Source: Candidatus Protochlamydia sp. (GTDB lineage: Bacteria > Chlamydiota > Chlamydiia > Chlamydiales > Parachlamydiaceae). From it: DNA of 64,000 bases. Positions 27,534 to 36,140 of this stretch are shown one piece after another; position 1 is the first letter of the stretch; each line of letters begins with the position of its first letter. The notes beneath the pieces were generated by a model that saw only the letters and a program-made list of their open reading frames with translations, had not been told where the DNA came from and searched no databases. The translations under genes were made by a program, and so were the position numbers. Location of the stretch: the NCBI GenBank assembly GCA_013695355.1, contig JACDAQ010000006.1, positions 113,960 to 177,959 on the forward strand. Direction: 5' to 3'.

Positions 27534-30500
27534 TTAAGCCTTAACTTTGGCTTGAGGGGCCATTGATTCCATTTTTGCATCTTCTATTTTTTTAAGTATG
27601 CCAATCCAGGCATCTATTTGTTTAGATCTTGAGCTTATTAAAATTCTGTTTGTAGCAATTGAATGAATAGCAGTATGAAATTCAGCGCGTGTGGCCTGGT
27701 CCAATTCATGAAGTCCAGCTGCATTGTCCAGTACCTTGAAGAAATTTGGACTCTTTGGATTGGTAAGTAAAAGTTCCGAAATGACATAATCACGATCAAA
27801 GCCGGAAGAGAATTGAGCTAGCGGCTCTCCCCCCTCAACTTTAAAACCGGGTTTGCTGGTATTGATTTGCGTTACTTGTAAAGAGCCGGAAAGCTGGCTT
27901 AGCCTTCGATTCACAGCTTCTCTTTGCCGATCTACAAGTATTCCCCTCCTCTGTATCAAGTCGTCTGCTTTAGTGATTCCTGAAAAATTAAATTTTTTTC
28001 TTCCATACATGCTGCTTACTGCCAATGAAGGAAATTGTGACTGATTTTTTTTATGCGTTTCAATTTTTGGTATGTTAGTAGGAATTCCATTGACTCCTGA
28101 GTTAAAAAAGCCTCTGGGGATGCCTTCTTTTTTTTGCATAAAGCCTTGAGGACTATTAAGGCCGAGTCCTTCTTTGGCTGCGTCAATTTTAACTTTGACT
28201 AAATCATTCACAAAAGATTTGAATCGCTCAGGGCCCGAATCGTTTAGTTGTTTAAGCATTGAATCAAGTTCATTTTCATGAAAGCATGCCGAGGTAAGTG
28301 TTTTTTCCATATCGTTCCAAGTTTGAAGCTTCAAAACATCCAATCCATTCTTCATTTGGTTAAATTTTTTTGTGAGAATAGCTTTCTGGTCGGCAATATT
28401 CATCGTTATTTCATCCTGATATTCTTGAGCATTACTTTCAACTTTTCCTGTTCTATCTTTTCCGCTCATGCAATCTGTATAGCAGGTTATACCAAGCAAA
28501 TTATCCATCGTCTTCCAAAGTGATGGGAGTTTAAATTGATTATTACCCACACATGCTTCAGCATAATCATTGCGGGCCCATACAGCTTCCATCTCTTGTC
28601 CAACCTGTAAAATTGCTCCAAGATGGTCTAAATCCTTCGAGAGATTAAGATCATTGTCTTTAAACTTTTTCTCTATATTTTCAAATTTTCTATGGGCTGC
28701 ATCATTGAGTTTCTGACTAGCGCTATTTGAGTAGTCGTCAATCGAGGTATGCCAGCCAAGTTGTGCCTTAATATGCATTCCCAGGGCGTGCATCTCTCCT
28801 ACCGCACCTTCGTTTACACCAAAATTGCTGATCGCCATCTGAGCTTTCAGTTTTCCAAGAGATACCGCTTTATCCACATTTCCTTCTTTATGATAAGCTT
28901 CATTTTGAAGTTCATTTAAAGCTGCTTCAATGCTTGCTTTATGCGTAATTAATAAAAGCTTATCTTCTTTAAACTTTGTGAGAAAAATTGGGGTAAGTAA
29001 AGCATTGATATGAAGCTCTTCCAAATTTTGTCCCTTCGGCATGTTTGTTATCATTTGAGAGAGAGCTTCTTTGGCCGATTCTTTGGTGGGAAATTGTCCG
29101 CCTCTAAAAGAAATTTGTTCCCCAATCTTTACGTCACTGCCTGTTCGCATATAGGATTTTGTCATCATTAAATTAGCTGCTCTTTGATCGTATTTATCAG
29201 CCGATCTAAGTCCTGCCGGGACGCCCCCACGAGCATCGATATTTAAAGGCGTATTAATGGTTACAGCGAGATAAAGCGTACCGGCCCTTGAACTTTTAAT
29301 CAAGGGTGAATGAACTTCAGTCCAGTTAGCAGGAGTTGTCAGAGCTAAATTTAAATGTGAAGCTCCCCATTTCAATTCTGGATGCTCTCTATTGGCTATT
29401 TTTGCATCAACGATACTTACAACATTAATGCCTGTTTTAGTAAGTTTTTGCGCTATTTGTGCATAGGAGGCTTCCATTTGAGGAGCGGTGGGGGCGAGGC
29501 TAAGCTCTTTTTGAATCTTACTTAGTTCTTTGCCCCCCTTTCCTAAAGCTTCAAGCTCAATTCTTCTTTCCATGAGGGCAATTTTCTTTTCAACGACCGC
29601 CTGGAAGGAAATGACGTGGGACTTAGTTGCTGTAAAAGCATTCGTTGTTAAGCTTGTATGACCGATCATGGAATTGCAGTCTCTTATTTTTCCTTGCATA
29701 TTTTCTTCAAGGTTCTTTAACTGCCTGATCTTCTCTTTACTTTCGGGTTTATTAGCCGCCTCTAGCTCTTTCCTTTCTGTAACAACACTATTATAAATTT
29801 CTACGAGCTTAACAAGTTCGTTTTCAAGTTTAGGAGAATCCTCTCTTTGCAGCTTATTTACTTCTTCCATTAACTTTAATGAGAATAGACCCATCTCTTT
29901 TTTGATAGAGGCAAGCTGTTCAGGTGTGGCGGATTTTCCCAAGTGTTCGAGCTGTCCATTAATACTAGCCCCTTGGGCTAAAAGACTTACTAGTTTAGTT
30001 TTTTCATTATTTTCTAAATCCGCTCCCACCTTCAACGCCGAATTAAATGCTGATAAGAACTTAATTTTTTTCTCTTGGACTTCTGTTAGGATGGGCTGAT
30101 TTTTGACTGTGCCTATGCCTGTGCCATCTACTTTACTAGAAACTGGGACTTCTATTTTGTTCGTATCTGTTTGTATCGCGTTAGCGTAAGTACTTTTGGC
30201 TGATTCGATTACCTGGAGTTTACGTTCAATCTCTTGTTTTGCTTCAGGAGATTTGGATAAATCATTTTGCAGTTTAGTTTCGAATTTTTCATGAATCTTA
30301 TTATTTCCATCTGTATCTTTCCACTTTCCAAATACTTCAGAGTTTTTTAATTCAATTTTATAAAGATTTTTTTCTTTGCCGAGCCCCAATTCATTTGCAA
30401 GCGTCATCATTTTTCCAATACGCAATTCCATATCAGAGGTTGCTTTTTCGGAACTGATAGTTTTCTCTTTAGGATAATAAAGTGTGACGGTAAATTTCCC

Positions 30501-30626
30501 CCCCCCCATTTCGACTTTTTGGGTAAAAGTCATGAATTGGCTATTTTCCTTAACTTCTCCTGCCTGCAATTGACCAATTTTTTCAAATGATGGTGCAGGA
30601 TTGCTTTGGCTGATTGGAGATAACAT
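27534..30626 (-). CDS. SopB/IpgD-like phosphoinositide phosphatase, candidate secreted effector
   Basis: The 1030-residue protein carries the C-x5-R phosphatase loop CMSGKDRTG with catalytic Cys719, equivalent to CKSGKDRTG in Salmonella SopB and Shigella IpgD. It also has the upstream family motif NFGVNEGA near residue 600 (FNVGVNE-like in SopB). In that family these proteins are type III effectors that dephosphorylate host phosphoinositides. The first 350 residues are helical with coiled-coil character (KLVEIYNSVVTERKELEA, KIRQLKNLEENMQGKIRD), and there is no signal peptide, as expected for type III secretion. It is about twice the length of SopB, so extra domains are present. A run of ten G lies at codons 39-42 (EMGGGKF). 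GGGG precedes the ATG. Confidence 0.85.
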   Translation of the reverse strand: MLSPISQSNPAPSFEKIGQLQAGEVKENSQFMTFTQKVEMGGGKFTVTLYYPKEKTISSEKATSDMELRIGKMMTLANELGLGKEKNLYKIELKNSEVFGKWKDTDGNNKIHEKFETKLQNDLSKSPEAKQEIERKLQVIESAKSTYANAIQTDTNKIEVPVSSKVDGTGIGTVKNQPILTEVQEKKIKFLSAFNSALKVGADLENNEKTKLVSLLAQGASINGQLEHLGKSATPEQLASIKKEMGLFSLKLMEEVNKLQREDSPKLENELVKLVEIYNSVVTERKELEAANKPESKEKIRQLKNLEENMQGKIRDCNSMIGHTSLTTNAFTATKSHVISFQAVVEKKIALMERRIELEALGKGGKELSKIQKELSLAPTAPQMEASYAQIAQKLTKTGINVVSIVDAKIANREHPELKWGASHLNLALTTPANWTEVHSPLIKSSRAGTLYLAVTINTPLNIDARGGVPAGLRSADKYDQRAANLMMTKSYMRTGSDVKIGEQISFRGGQFPTKESAKEALSQMITNMPKGQNLEELHINALLTPIFLTKFKEDKLLLITHKASIEAALNELQNEAYHKEGNVDKAVSLGKLKAQMAISNFGVNEGAVGEMHALGMHIKAQLGWHTSIDDYSNSASQKLNDAAHRKFENIEKKFKDNDLNLSKDLDHLGAILQVGQEMEAVWARNDYAEACVGNNQFKLPSLWKTMDNLLGITCYTDCMSGKDRTGKVESNAQEYQDEITMNIADQKAILTKKFNQMKNGLDVLKLQTWNDMEKTLTSACFHENELDSMLKQLNDSGPERFKSFVNDLVKVKIDAAKEGLGLNSPQGFMQKKEGIPRGFFNSGVNGIPTNIPKIETHKKNQSQFPSLAVSSMYGRKKFNFSGITKADDLIQRRGILVDRQREAVNRRLSQLSGSLQVTQINTSKPGFKVEGGEPLAQFSSGFDRDYVISELLLTNPKSPNFFKVLDNAAGLHELDQATRAEFHTAIHSIATNRILISSRSKQIDAWIGILKKIEDAKMESMAPQAKVKA

Positions 30627-30904
30627 ATTGATACCCCAAAAATAGATTAGTTATAAATTTATTATAACATATTAGAAAAGTTTATAACTATTTAATTACT
30701 TAATATAAAAATAAAAGTTAGTGGAATAAGAGAGTTGGATTACCTATTTCATAATAATTGATTTTCAGTTTAATAAAGCATTAAATATAACAAAAATTTT
30801 ATTATAAAATAAAAGTAATGATTGAAAGGAGTTTGATTTACATTTAAGCATTTTATATGCTAATCTTCGTATTGAATTTTAATATAATAAATTACAGGTT
30901 TCAT

Positions 30905-31909
30905 ATGCATGTTTTCAATATTGGTACATTTAATGTTTTAGATCCAGATTTCGCAGAAAAACATAAGCAGCAAGAGGGGTTAAACTCTGTTGGCAAAAGC
31001 AACTGGTTAGCTCGGAAGGATTTAGTTATTCAAGAAATTAATAATGCTAATCTGGATATCATTTGTCTTCAAGAAGTGAGCCAAAAAACTTTTATTGATT
31101 TAAAAATACTTGAAAAGTCAGGTTATTCATGCAAGCACGTCCAACATAGTAGCCGTTCGGATGGCCTAGCGATTTATTTTAAGAAGAATAAATTTAAAGA
31201 AAAAAAATTTGTAGTTATTAGTAGCAAAGAAGGGATGAATTCCTTTTACATTGATTTGGAAAGTACCCACACAAAAAAAATGCTTCGAATAGCCAATACT
31301 CATCTTTTAGGTGGCAAAAAACAGGAAGAGGGCAAGTCCCAAATCGATGAGTTGGTGAAAGAAATGGCCTCTCCTTCACAATGTAGGTTTAACGCAAAAA
31401 TTATAATGGGCGATTTTAATTCTGATGAAAAACAATTGGTAGTGCAGAGATCTAAATTCGATACTTTAAAAGCCAATAAATATAATTTTGATCAGGATTT
31501 GAGTCCCACAGAAATAGGCAAAGGGAGGCATATTGATTGGATTTGGGTTCAATCTTCTAAAGCAGAACTTGAATCAATTCAAAACAATAATTTAGGTTCA
31601 GTTGCAAGCGATCATCGTATTTTAGCCACAAAAATCAAGTTTAAGATCAAGTTTAAACATAATCAGCCTAAGAACTCATTTAGAGCTAAAATTATGAAAA
31701 ATTTTTCTGGTGCGGATGATAAGCAATGCTCTATTGAAAAAGGCCTGGACAATATCCTAACAATGCATGCGAATTCCACCCCTTTCCTTCCAACAGTTTT
31801 AAAAGATTATCAAGCTCATGTTGACCAACTGAACATACCACCTGAAAAGAAAAAAAACTTAGTAGAATTTTTCCAAAATGCAGTAATTAATAGTGGCGGA
31901 AAAATTTAA
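30905..31909 (+). CDS. Endonuclease/exonuclease/phosphatase-fold protein, intact
   Basis: The 334-residue product begins MHVFNIGTFNVLDPDF; a possible start 16 codons upstream lacks family similarity. Catalytic motifs of the EEP (DNase I-like) fold are complete: GTFN, LQEV, ANTHLLGG, MGDFNSDE, RHIDWIWV and a SDH triplet in SVASDHRILA. The fold serves nucleases, inositol-polyphosphate 5-phosphatases and sphingomyelinases. The WxGDxNxR and PxWCDR signatures of 5-phosphatases are not seen, so a nuclease or other phosphodiesterase is more likely. There is no signal peptide. A tail of about 90 residues (FRAKIMKNFSGADDKQCSIE onwards) is specific to this pair. The position beside the SopB-like gene and the dead copy at 24.7 kb point to an effector family (inference). 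Confidence 0.82.
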   Translation: MHVFNIGTFNVLDPDFAEKHKQQEGLNSVGKSNWLARKDLVIQEINNANLDIICLQEVSQKTFIDLKILEKSGYSCKHVQHSSRSDGLAIYFKKNKFKEKKFVVISSKEGMNSFYIDLESTHTKKMLRIANTHLLGGKKQEEGKSQIDELVKEMASPSQCRFNAKIIMGDFNSDEKQLVVQRSKFDTLKANKYNFDQDLSPTEIGKGRHIDWIWVQSSKAELESIQNNNLGSVASDHRILATKIKFKIKFKHNQPKNSFRAKIMKNFSGADDKQCSIEKGLDNILTMHANSTPFLPTVLKDYQAHVDQLNIPPEKKKNLVEFFQNAVINSGGKI

Positions 31910-31951
31910 TCTTATAGTTATTCAAGTGATTTAATCCGAATATGCAGAATG

Positions 31952-31984
31952 CTAGTGCTCTATAAACTTTATAAAGTGCACTAG
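31952..31984. repeat. Imperfect hairpin after the EEP gene
   Basis: CTAGTG (31952-31957) pairs with CACTAG (31979-31984) around an AT-rich core containing CTTTATAAAG. It lies 40 bases after a stop and could be a terminator for the EEP gene, though no clean T tract follows. The rest of 31910-32199 shows nothing else. Confidence 0.35.
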
Positions 31985-32199
31985 TGTCTTTGTCTTATCT
32001 GCCGCCACTTCAGTAACCCTGCTTATCCTGTTATTTATTCAAATTTGCTTCAAAACTCGTAAAAAATTCTAAGCTTAATTTCATTCCCGCCCTTTTGCTA
32101 TAACTAAAATAGATGCCATCGACCAAATTTCATCTAAATTGAAAAAATCCTTTTTTTCTGAATTAGAAATACGTATATAGTCCACTTGTTATTTTTTTA

Positions 32200-34440
32200 A
32201 TGGTTGGCCGTATGCTTCGCTGTTTTTTATTTTTATTTTTAATGGTTTTAGGAGTTGTAAGGGGAGCCCCTGAGGAGGCAACCGCTAAAATTGTCTTAAA
32301 AGGTTTTTTAGGAGAAGATGAGACTGAAGCAGCTAAAAAAATAATTGAAGATGTAAAAGATCATCCAAAGACGTTGATTATTGAAATCAATTCAACCTCA
32401 GGGGATCTCATTTCCCTTTTGGATCTAGCTAAAACTATCTATGTGCTTAAAAGTCATCAGCCATTGAAAGTTATTGTCTATATTGACGATAACGCTGTCG
32501 GGCCCTCTGCCATTCTTCCTTTTTTGGCAGATGAAGTATATACCTCTCTTATCGCATCCTGGGGAGATATTCCGGCAGGTGCGGAAAGAGAGGTCCCTGC
32601 CAATCTGCTTCGAAATCGCATCAAAAGCCTGATAAGCCCTGCAAATCCTCACGCCAAATTACTTTTTATTTTTGCTGATGCCATGACAGACCCCTCTTTA
32701 CAGGTAGTTGAAAATGAGGGATGGAAGCTTATTGAAAGGGGAAAGGAGCATTCCTTTCCCCTTCTTTCTTCTCCTGATCAAACCTTAGTCGTCAACCAAA
32801 ATCAGTTAAGAGAACTAGGTATTGTCAAAGAAGTCTATTCATTGGCAGAATTTGAAAAACTCTTTTCATTGACTCCAGCAGAATCTGAAGCTTTGGAAAA
32901 TATTCCTTCCTCGACTGTGGAAGCAAAGCTTCAAAAATATATACCTTTTAATCAGGAGGGACCAAATTCGATCGGATATCTGTACGTAGGCGATCATGAA
33001 ACAGCGATTAGCGAATCGACCTGGCTCTATATCAAGCAGGGTTTAGATTATTATAAGACTAATCGGCCACAATTTATTATTTTAGAAATCGACACGCCCG
33101 GAGGAGAGGTCTTTGCAGCTCAAAAAATATCAGATGCCCTTAAAGAAATGGACACGCAGCATAACATACCAATTATCACTTTCATCAATAACTGGGCTAT
33201 TTCGGCAGGCGCTATGCTCGCTTATTCGACCCGTTTTATCACTGTGGTTAAAGATGGGAGCATAGGCGCTGCCGAGCCAGTAATTGCGGGTGAGAGTGGG
33301 AAAATGGAAACTGCTTCGGAAAAGGTCAATTCGGCCTTACGTGCCGATTTTGCAAACAGGGCCAGATTTTTTGATCGCAATCCTTTGATAGCAGAAGCTA
33401 TGGTCGATAAAGACCTGATTTTAATTTGGCGCCACGGCAAGGTGATGAAGCTAGACAATGAAAACCAAATCCGTTCGACTGGACGAGAACCAGATAAGAT
33501 TATTACCCCAAAAGGGAAGCTGCTGACATTAGACGCGGATCAAATGATCGAATATGGAGTGGCAGACTATTTGCTTTTGCCCAAAAAACTCCCTTCCATT
33601 ACTCAGGAAGAAAAAAAAGCCGGCAAATGGGCCGCTGATAAAATGCTTCTTTTCCATGCCCCTTATTTTTCGGAATTTCCTCAAGCTGAAATCCATGCCT
33701 ATAAAATGGACTGGAAAACTGAATTTTTTGTTTTTTTAGCCACTCCGTGGGTCTCCTCGTTGCTTTTGATGGGATTTTTTATTGGGGCCTATTTGGAATT
33801 TAATAATCCAGGATTCAGCTTGCCGGGTGCTGTCGCAGCCACAAGTCTTTTTTTAATCGTACTTTCAAGCTTTTCATTGGAAATTGCCAATTGGCTTGAA
33901 CTCATTCTTATCTTAACCGGGCTTGCGGTCATTTTAGTTGAGTTTTTCATATTGCCAACTTTTGGACTGCTTGGGATTGTAGGGGCTGTATTATTTATTG
34001 CTGGGCTTATAGGGGCTTTAGTCCCTGGATTAAGCTCCATTAGCTTTGAACCAGATACCCAGTCCCTTAATGCCGCTGGAGAGTATGTGTTAAAAAGGCT
34101 TGCATGGTTTTGTGGAACGCTTTTTGCAAGCGCCTTTGCCATTTCTCTGCTTGCCCGTTATGTGCTGCCAAGATTTTCCGGATTCAATCGATTTGTTTTG
34201 TCCGGACATGAACAAATGGGGTATATTGCCGGAGAAAATCCTTCGGACCTTCCTCAGCCAGGAATGGTTGGAAAAACGCTGACACCGCTTCGTCCAGCAG
34301 GGAAAATTATTGTCAATGGGCAGGTATACGAAGCTTTGAGCACGGGAGGTTTTATTGACGAAGGAATGCCTGTCATCATTGACCGGCTCGAAGGAAGCAC
34401 TGTTTTTGCTACTTTATTAAAGGAAAATGACATTTTATGA
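32200..34440 (+). CDS. ClpP-class/NfeD membrane-bound serine protease with two protease-like domains
   Basis: A 746-residue NfeD-1b-type protein. After a signal peptide (to about residue 23) comes a ClpP-like domain (IVLKGFLGEDETEAAKKI, LIIEINSTSGDLISLLDLAK) whose nucleophile region reads NAVGPSAILPF and so appears to lack the catalytic serine. A second ClpP-like domain follows (FIILEIDTPGGEVFAAQKIS) with an intact NNWAISAGAMLAYS nucleophile motif and KDGSIGAAEPV. Four or five membrane helices come next (for example SSLLLMGFFIGAYLEF and LLGIVGAVLFIAGLIGALVP), then a C-terminal NfeD OB-fold (GMVGKTLTPLRPAGKIIVNG). It overlaps the short nfeD gene by 4 bases, and floA follows. Confidence 0.9.
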   Translation: MVGRMLRCFLFLFLMVLGVVRGAPEEATAKIVLKGFLGEDETEAAKKIIEDVKDHPKTLIIEINSTSGDLISLLDLAKTIYVLKSHQPLKVIVYIDDNAVGPSAILPFLADEVYTSLIASWGDIPAGAEREVPANLLRNRIKSLISPANPHAKLLFIFADAMTDPSLQVVENEGWKLIERGKEHSFPLLSSPDQTLVVNQNQLRELGIVKEVYSLAEFEKLFSLTPAESEALENIPSSTVEAKLQKYIPFNQEGPNSIGYLYVGDHETAISESTWLYIKQGLDYYKTNRPQFIILEIDTPGGEVFAAQKISDALKEMDTQHNIPIITFINNWAISAGAMLAYSTRFITVVKDGSIGAAEPVIAGESGKMETASEKVNSALRADFANRARFFDRNPLIAEAMVDKDLILIWRHGKVMKLDNENQIRSTGREPDKIITPKGKLLTLDADQMIEYGVADYLLLPKKLPSITQEEKKAGKWAADKMLLFHAPYFSEFPQAEIHAYKMDWKTEFFVFLATPWVSSLLLMGFFIGAYLEFNNPGFSLPGAVAATSLFLIVLSSFSLEIANWLELILILTGLAVILVEFFILPTFGLLGIVGAVLFIAGLIGALVPGLSSISFEPDTQSLNAAGEYVLKRLAWFCGTLFASAFAISLLARYVLPRFSGFNRFVLSGHEQMGYIAGENPSDLPQPGMVGKTLTPLRPAGKIIVNGQVYEALSTGGFIDEGMPVIIDRLEGSTVFATLLKENDIL

Positions 34441-34946
34441 TCTCCTTCCTTTTGCTCTTCGTAGGCCTTTTATTGATTTTGATTGAATTTTATATTCCCG
34501 GTGCAATTATGGGTATTATCGGGGGATTATTTGTGATCGGCAGCATAGCGCACTTTGCGTCGGAATCCAATTCGGTAATTGCCATTTTTCTATTTGTCTC
34601 TCTGGCAACTGTTTCAGTAGTGCTTCTAATTAAATTTGCCCTTTGGCGGATCGTCAACGCCAGGCCAGGATCGAGCATCTATACAATAGGCGATCAGGAG
34701 GGATATCAAGCTTCAAGCTTTGATCAGGAGGCGATCGGAAAGGAGGGCATTGTTTTATCGGATCTAAAGCCGGGGGGTTATATTATGATCGACGGCAAGC
34801 AGCATCAGGCTATTTCGTTCACAGGGTATATTTCAAAAGGTGAAAAAGTACTGGTTGTTTCAGGCCAGGAAGAAAGTCTAATTGTCAAACAAAAAGGGAA
34901 ACATGAAAATATTAATGCAAACAATGATGGAAAAAATGAGCGGTGA
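34437..34946 (+). CDS. NfeD-like membrane protein
   Basis: The 169-residue protein has two or three N-terminal membrane helices ([51 protein letters not shown]) and an OB-fold domain ([32 protein letters not shown]). NfeD proteins partner flotillins and ClpP-class membrane proteases. Its ATG overlaps the protease stop (ATGA) and its 3' end overlaps floA, so the three are translationally coupled. Confidence 0.88.
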   Translation: MISFLLLFVGLLLILIEFYIPGAIMGIIGGLFVIGSIAHFASESNSVIAIFLFVSLATVSVVLLIKFALWRIVNARPGSSIYTIGDQEGYQASSFDQEAIGKEGIVLSDLKPGGYIMIDGKQHQAISFTGYISKGEKVLVVSGQEESLIVKQKGKHENINANNDGKNER

Positions 34947-35931
34947 ATTTTATTTTGTGGTTTTTATCCTCACCATTGTACTTATTATTATTTTGAGTAT
35001 TTTAGGCAAATTCATAAGCTTATGGTTCCAGGCCTTTGTTTCAGGGACTCCTATCCCGCTCTTTAATATTGTCGGAATGAGCCTGAGAAAAATCCCTCCG
35101 CGCATTATTGTCAATGCCCGTATTAATTTATTCAAAGCAGGGCTTAAGGATATTAATGTCGGGGATCTGGAAACCCACTATCTTGCCGGGGGTCATGTTC
35201 CCAATGTGGTAGAGGCGCTTATCGCCGCAGATAAAGCTAACATCCCGCTTGACTGGCGCCGTGCAACAGCCATTGACCTAGCCGGGCGCGACATTAAAGC
35301 TGCGGTCCAGACATCTGTCAATCCTCGTGTGATCGATTGTCCAAGCCATGGCGGCTATATCACAGGAGTTGCCAAAGATGGAATTCAATTGAATTGCCGC
35401 GCCCGTGTAACCGTCAGAACAAATATTGCGCAGCTTGTGGGAGGTGCCACCGAAGAAACTATCGTAGCTCGTGTAGGGGAGGGGATTGTGAGTGCGATTG
35501 GGGGGTCCGATACACATAAGCAGGTCCTTGAATCGCCGCAAAGAATTTCAAAACTTGTCCTAGAAAAAGGGCTTGACTCCTCTACTGCCTTTTTGATCCT
35601 CTCCATTGATATTGTGGAAATTAATTTGGGGGAGAACATTGGAGCGAGGTTGAGGACAGACCAGGCTGAATCCGATATCCGAATCGCAAAAGCAGAGGCA
35701 GAAAAAAGGCGTACCATGGCAGTTGCCTTAGAACAGGAAAATTCTGCCAAGGTACGGGACATGGAAGCAAAACTTGTCGAAGCTCAGGCAGCTGTTCCTT
35801 TGGCCATGGCAGAGGCTTTCAGGTCGGGAAGGCTTGGAATCATGGATTATCAGAGGATTCAAAATGTGCAGGCTGATACAGACATGCGGAACGCCCTGGC
35901 AAAGCCGGAAATAGAAAAAAAGCAAGTATAA
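34903..35931 (+). CDS. floA: Flotillin-like protein FloA
   Basis: FloA scaffolds membrane microdomains in bacteria. I start at the ATG at 34903 (AAGGGA just upstream), overlapping nfeD by 44 bases; a TTG at 34882 is the alternative. An N-terminal hydrophobic segment ([19 protein letters not shown]) precedes the highly conserved core: [38 protein letters not shown] and [20 protein letters not shown], followed by Ala/Glu-rich heptads ([20 protein letters not shown]). The final [19 protein letters not shown] segment is typical. It is the third gene of the membrane-protease/NfeD/flotillin operon. Confidence 0.93.
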   Translation: MKILMQTMMEKMSGEFYFVVFILTIVLIIILSILGKFISLWFQAFVSGTPIPLFNIVGMSLRKIPPRIIVNARINLFKAGLKDINVGDLETHYLAGGHVPNVVEALIAADKANIPLDWRRATAIDLAGRDIKAAVQTSVNPRVIDCPSHGGYITGVAKDGIQLNCRARVTVRTNIAQLVGGATEETIVARVGEGIVSAIGGSDTHKQVLESPQRISKLVLEKGLDSSTAFLILSIDIVEINLGENIGARLRTDQAESDIRIAKAEAEKRRTMAVALEQENSAKVRDMEAKLVEAQAAVPLAMAEAFRSGRLGIMDYQRIQNVQADTDMRNALAKPEIEKKQV

Positions 35932-35956
35932 AATAATTGCAGTAGAATTCAAGGCC

Positions 35957-36035
35957 CTAGTACACTGTAAGCAAAGCCCGTCCGCCTTGGCTTACAGTGT
36001 ACTAGTAGTCGCCGAAGTTGCATTAGCTTCGGCGA
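35957..36035. repeat. Two consecutive strong hairpins downstream of floA
   Basis: The first is a perfect 16-bp stem: CTAGTACACTGTAAGC (35957-35972) with GCTTACAGTGTACTAG (35990-36005). The second is a 9-bp stem: TCGCCGAAG (36009-36017) with CTTCGGCGA (36027-36035). No T tract follows. They separate convergent genes and may form a bidirectional terminator or be repeat-element relics. Confidence 0.6.
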
Positions 36036-36056
36036 TACGTTCAAAAGGCTTAGTTA

Positions 36057-36087
36057 AGAACCTGACCATAGATATTGAAGAGGTTCT
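36057..36087. repeat. Hairpin repeat copy (AGAACCTGACC...GAAGAGGTTCT)
   Basis: A diverged copy of the hairpin repeat at 1583-1613; the loop ATAGATATT is retained and the outer eight stem bases pair well (AGAACCT/AGGTTCT). It lies directly after the tandem hairpins. Confidence 0.75.
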
Positions 36088-36140
36088 AAGGAATTGGCAA
36101 AAAAAAGTTCTTGCAAAGGTCTTTTGGTTTAATCGATTGC

